Shown: one piece after another, positions 5,712 through 6,479 of the stretch
Layout: every line of letters begins with the position of its first letter
Position numbering within the stretch: position 1 is the stretch's first letter
Translations under genes and position numbers: made by a program
Assembly: GCA_964463245.1 (NCBI GenBank)
Contig: CAYXBU010000084.1
Coordinates: forward strand, 1-6,479
Source: CAMEON01 sp964463245
Lineage (GTDB): Bacteria; Bacillota; Clostridia; Oscillospirales; CAG-272
DNA length: 6,479 bases
Direction: 5' to 3'
Notes under the pieces: generated by a model
Database searches by the model: none
What the model was told of the DNA's origin: nothing
The model's input: the letters and a program-made list of their open reading frames with translations, nothing else

Positions 5712-6398
5712 CTATATCACATAGAAGAAGATGCAGAAGAACTGACAGATACTGCCCAGGAGGACAAAGAGGTGGAAGACCGAGTGGGTATATGCCGCGC
5801 TGCCGCGCCGCCCGCCTCGTACATACAGGACAGCCCCGAGGGAGTAGGCGAGCCCGCCCCCGACCAGCCACAGGATGCCGGGCAGTGCAACCGACGCCAG
5901 CACCGGCTTGATGGCAAAGACCACCGACCAGCCTACCCCTACATAGCAGAACATGGAGAGCGGCGCGTACTTGTTCAGGTCAATGGCGGTAAAGACCGTG
6001 CACAGCCCGCACAGCCCGATCACCACTCCGAACAGCCCCCAGCCCCAACCGGGGGAGACCCGCCGAACGGCGCAGAGCAGGATGGGGGTGTAGGAGCCGC
6101 AGATCAGCGCGTAGATGGAGCAGTGATCCATGACCTGCATCACCTTCTTTGCCGTCGGAACACGGTCGGATAACCCGTGGTATATGCAGGACATCGTGTA
6201 TAACAGCACCAGCGATCCCCCATATATTCCACTACTGACTACCGCCCACACGTCCCCCTCCAGTGCCGAAAAGACCACGCATAACGCCAGCGCCGCCACC
6301 CCGAACGCCGCCCCCACGATGTGGGATACCATGTTGAATCTCTCTTCCCCGCGCGTGTAATCGGGAAGAGCGCGGTCACATAATCTGGTTCTTGTCAT
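5712..6398 (-). CDS. Hemolysin III/PAQR-family integral membrane protein
   Basis: This predicted protein of 228 residues belongs to the HlyIII/YqfA/adiponectin-receptor superfamily: seven-helix membrane proteins with a likely metal site, of mostly unproven function in bacteria despite the hemolysin name. It shows EERFNMVSH (18-26), SCIYH (70-74), DHCSIY with GSYTP (91-105) and HSVFH (205-209). These are the conserved Ser/His/Asp/His residues of the putative zinc centre, and hydrophobic segments fill the rest. I chose the ATG at 6398 because AAAGGGG lies 8 nt upstream; an in-frame ATG at 6416 overlaps that site and has no Shine-Dalgarno of its own. It is on the same strand as the rimP operon but is separated from it by a 233-bp region with a new promoter, so no functional link is implied. 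No clear promoter for it is visible up to the window edge. Confidence 0.92.
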   Translation of the reverse strand: MTRTRLCDRALPDYTRGEERFNMVSHIVGAAFGVAALALCVVFSALEGDVWAVVSSGIYGGSLVLLYTMSCIYHGLSDRVPTAKKVMQVMDHCSIYALICGSYTPILLCAVRRVSPGWGWGLFGVVIGLCGLCTVFTAIDLNKYAPLSMFCYVGVGWSVVFAIKPVLASVALPGILWLVGGGLAYSLGAVLYVRGGRRGSAAYTHSVFHLFVLLGSICQFFCIFFYVI

Positions 6399-6479
6399 AG
6401 ATGAAGCCCCTTTCATTTGTGGGTACCTCTAAAAATCCCGCGCACCACGAATCGGCGGAAGCTTTTCCGTCATTTGTCA

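Noticed and set aside
5544..6173. Plus-strand frame opposite the HlyIII gene
   Set aside because: The minus-strand product has clear membrane segments and family motifs. The plus-strand product is low-complexity and lacks a ribosome binding site.
6417..6479. Promoter or gene fragment at the right edge
   Set aside because: Only a 5-bp CGGAA/TTCCG hairpin (6456-6469) is visible; no convincing -35/-10 pair or coding signal can be supported in 63 bases.

Overview
The window holds the conserved transcription/translation operon rimP-nusA-ylxR-ylxQ-infB, read entirely on the minus strand, plus an upstream minus-strand gene for a hemolysin III/PAQR-family membrane protein. This gene order is characteristic of Bacillota. 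The high G+C content, the strong AAAGGAG/AGGAGG ribosome binding sites and the protein sequences fit a G+C-rich clostridial lineage, perhaps an Oscillospiraceae/Ruminococcaceae-type gut bacterium. That placement is inference, because no taxonomic marker was searched. The block of exactly 100 N marks a draft or metagenome assembly.

Layout in the direction of transcription (right to left). 6479-6399: short unassigned edge. 6398-5712: HlyIII-family gene with seven expected membrane segments. 5711-5479: intergenic region with a convincing sigma-A promoter (TTGCAT, 17-bp spacer, TATACT), an inverted repeat in its spacer, and a leader of about 110 nt carrying two hairpins and a possible small upstream reading frame. 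5478-4954: rimP. 4902-3877: nusA. 3815-3513: ylxR (rnpM). 3516-3166: ylxQ, overlapping ylxR by 4 nt (ATGA). 3115-1: infB, interrupted by the assembly gap at 2534-2633 but otherwise complete to its stop codon. The next gene in this operon is usually rbfA and would lie beyond position 1.

The genes make a coherent set. RimP helps 30S maturation. NusA controls pausing, termination and antitermination by RNA polymerase. YlxR and YlxQ are small RNA-binding proteins of the same operon. IF2 delivers initiator tRNA and promotes subunit joining. Spacings of 50-61 nt or less between genes, and the ylxR/ylxQ overlap, support one polycistronic transcript.

The least ordinary part is the N-terminal half of IF2. 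It contains at least 20 copies of a 15-bp/5-residue AAAEK unit, predicted to form a very long single alpha helix, followed by a Pro/Arg/Gly-rich segment with 42-bp repeats. The assembler broke inside the AAAEK array. The filler of 100 N shifts the reading frame artificially, so an automatic annotation would split infB. I found no mobile element, CRISPR array, tRNA, rRNA or wholly new system.
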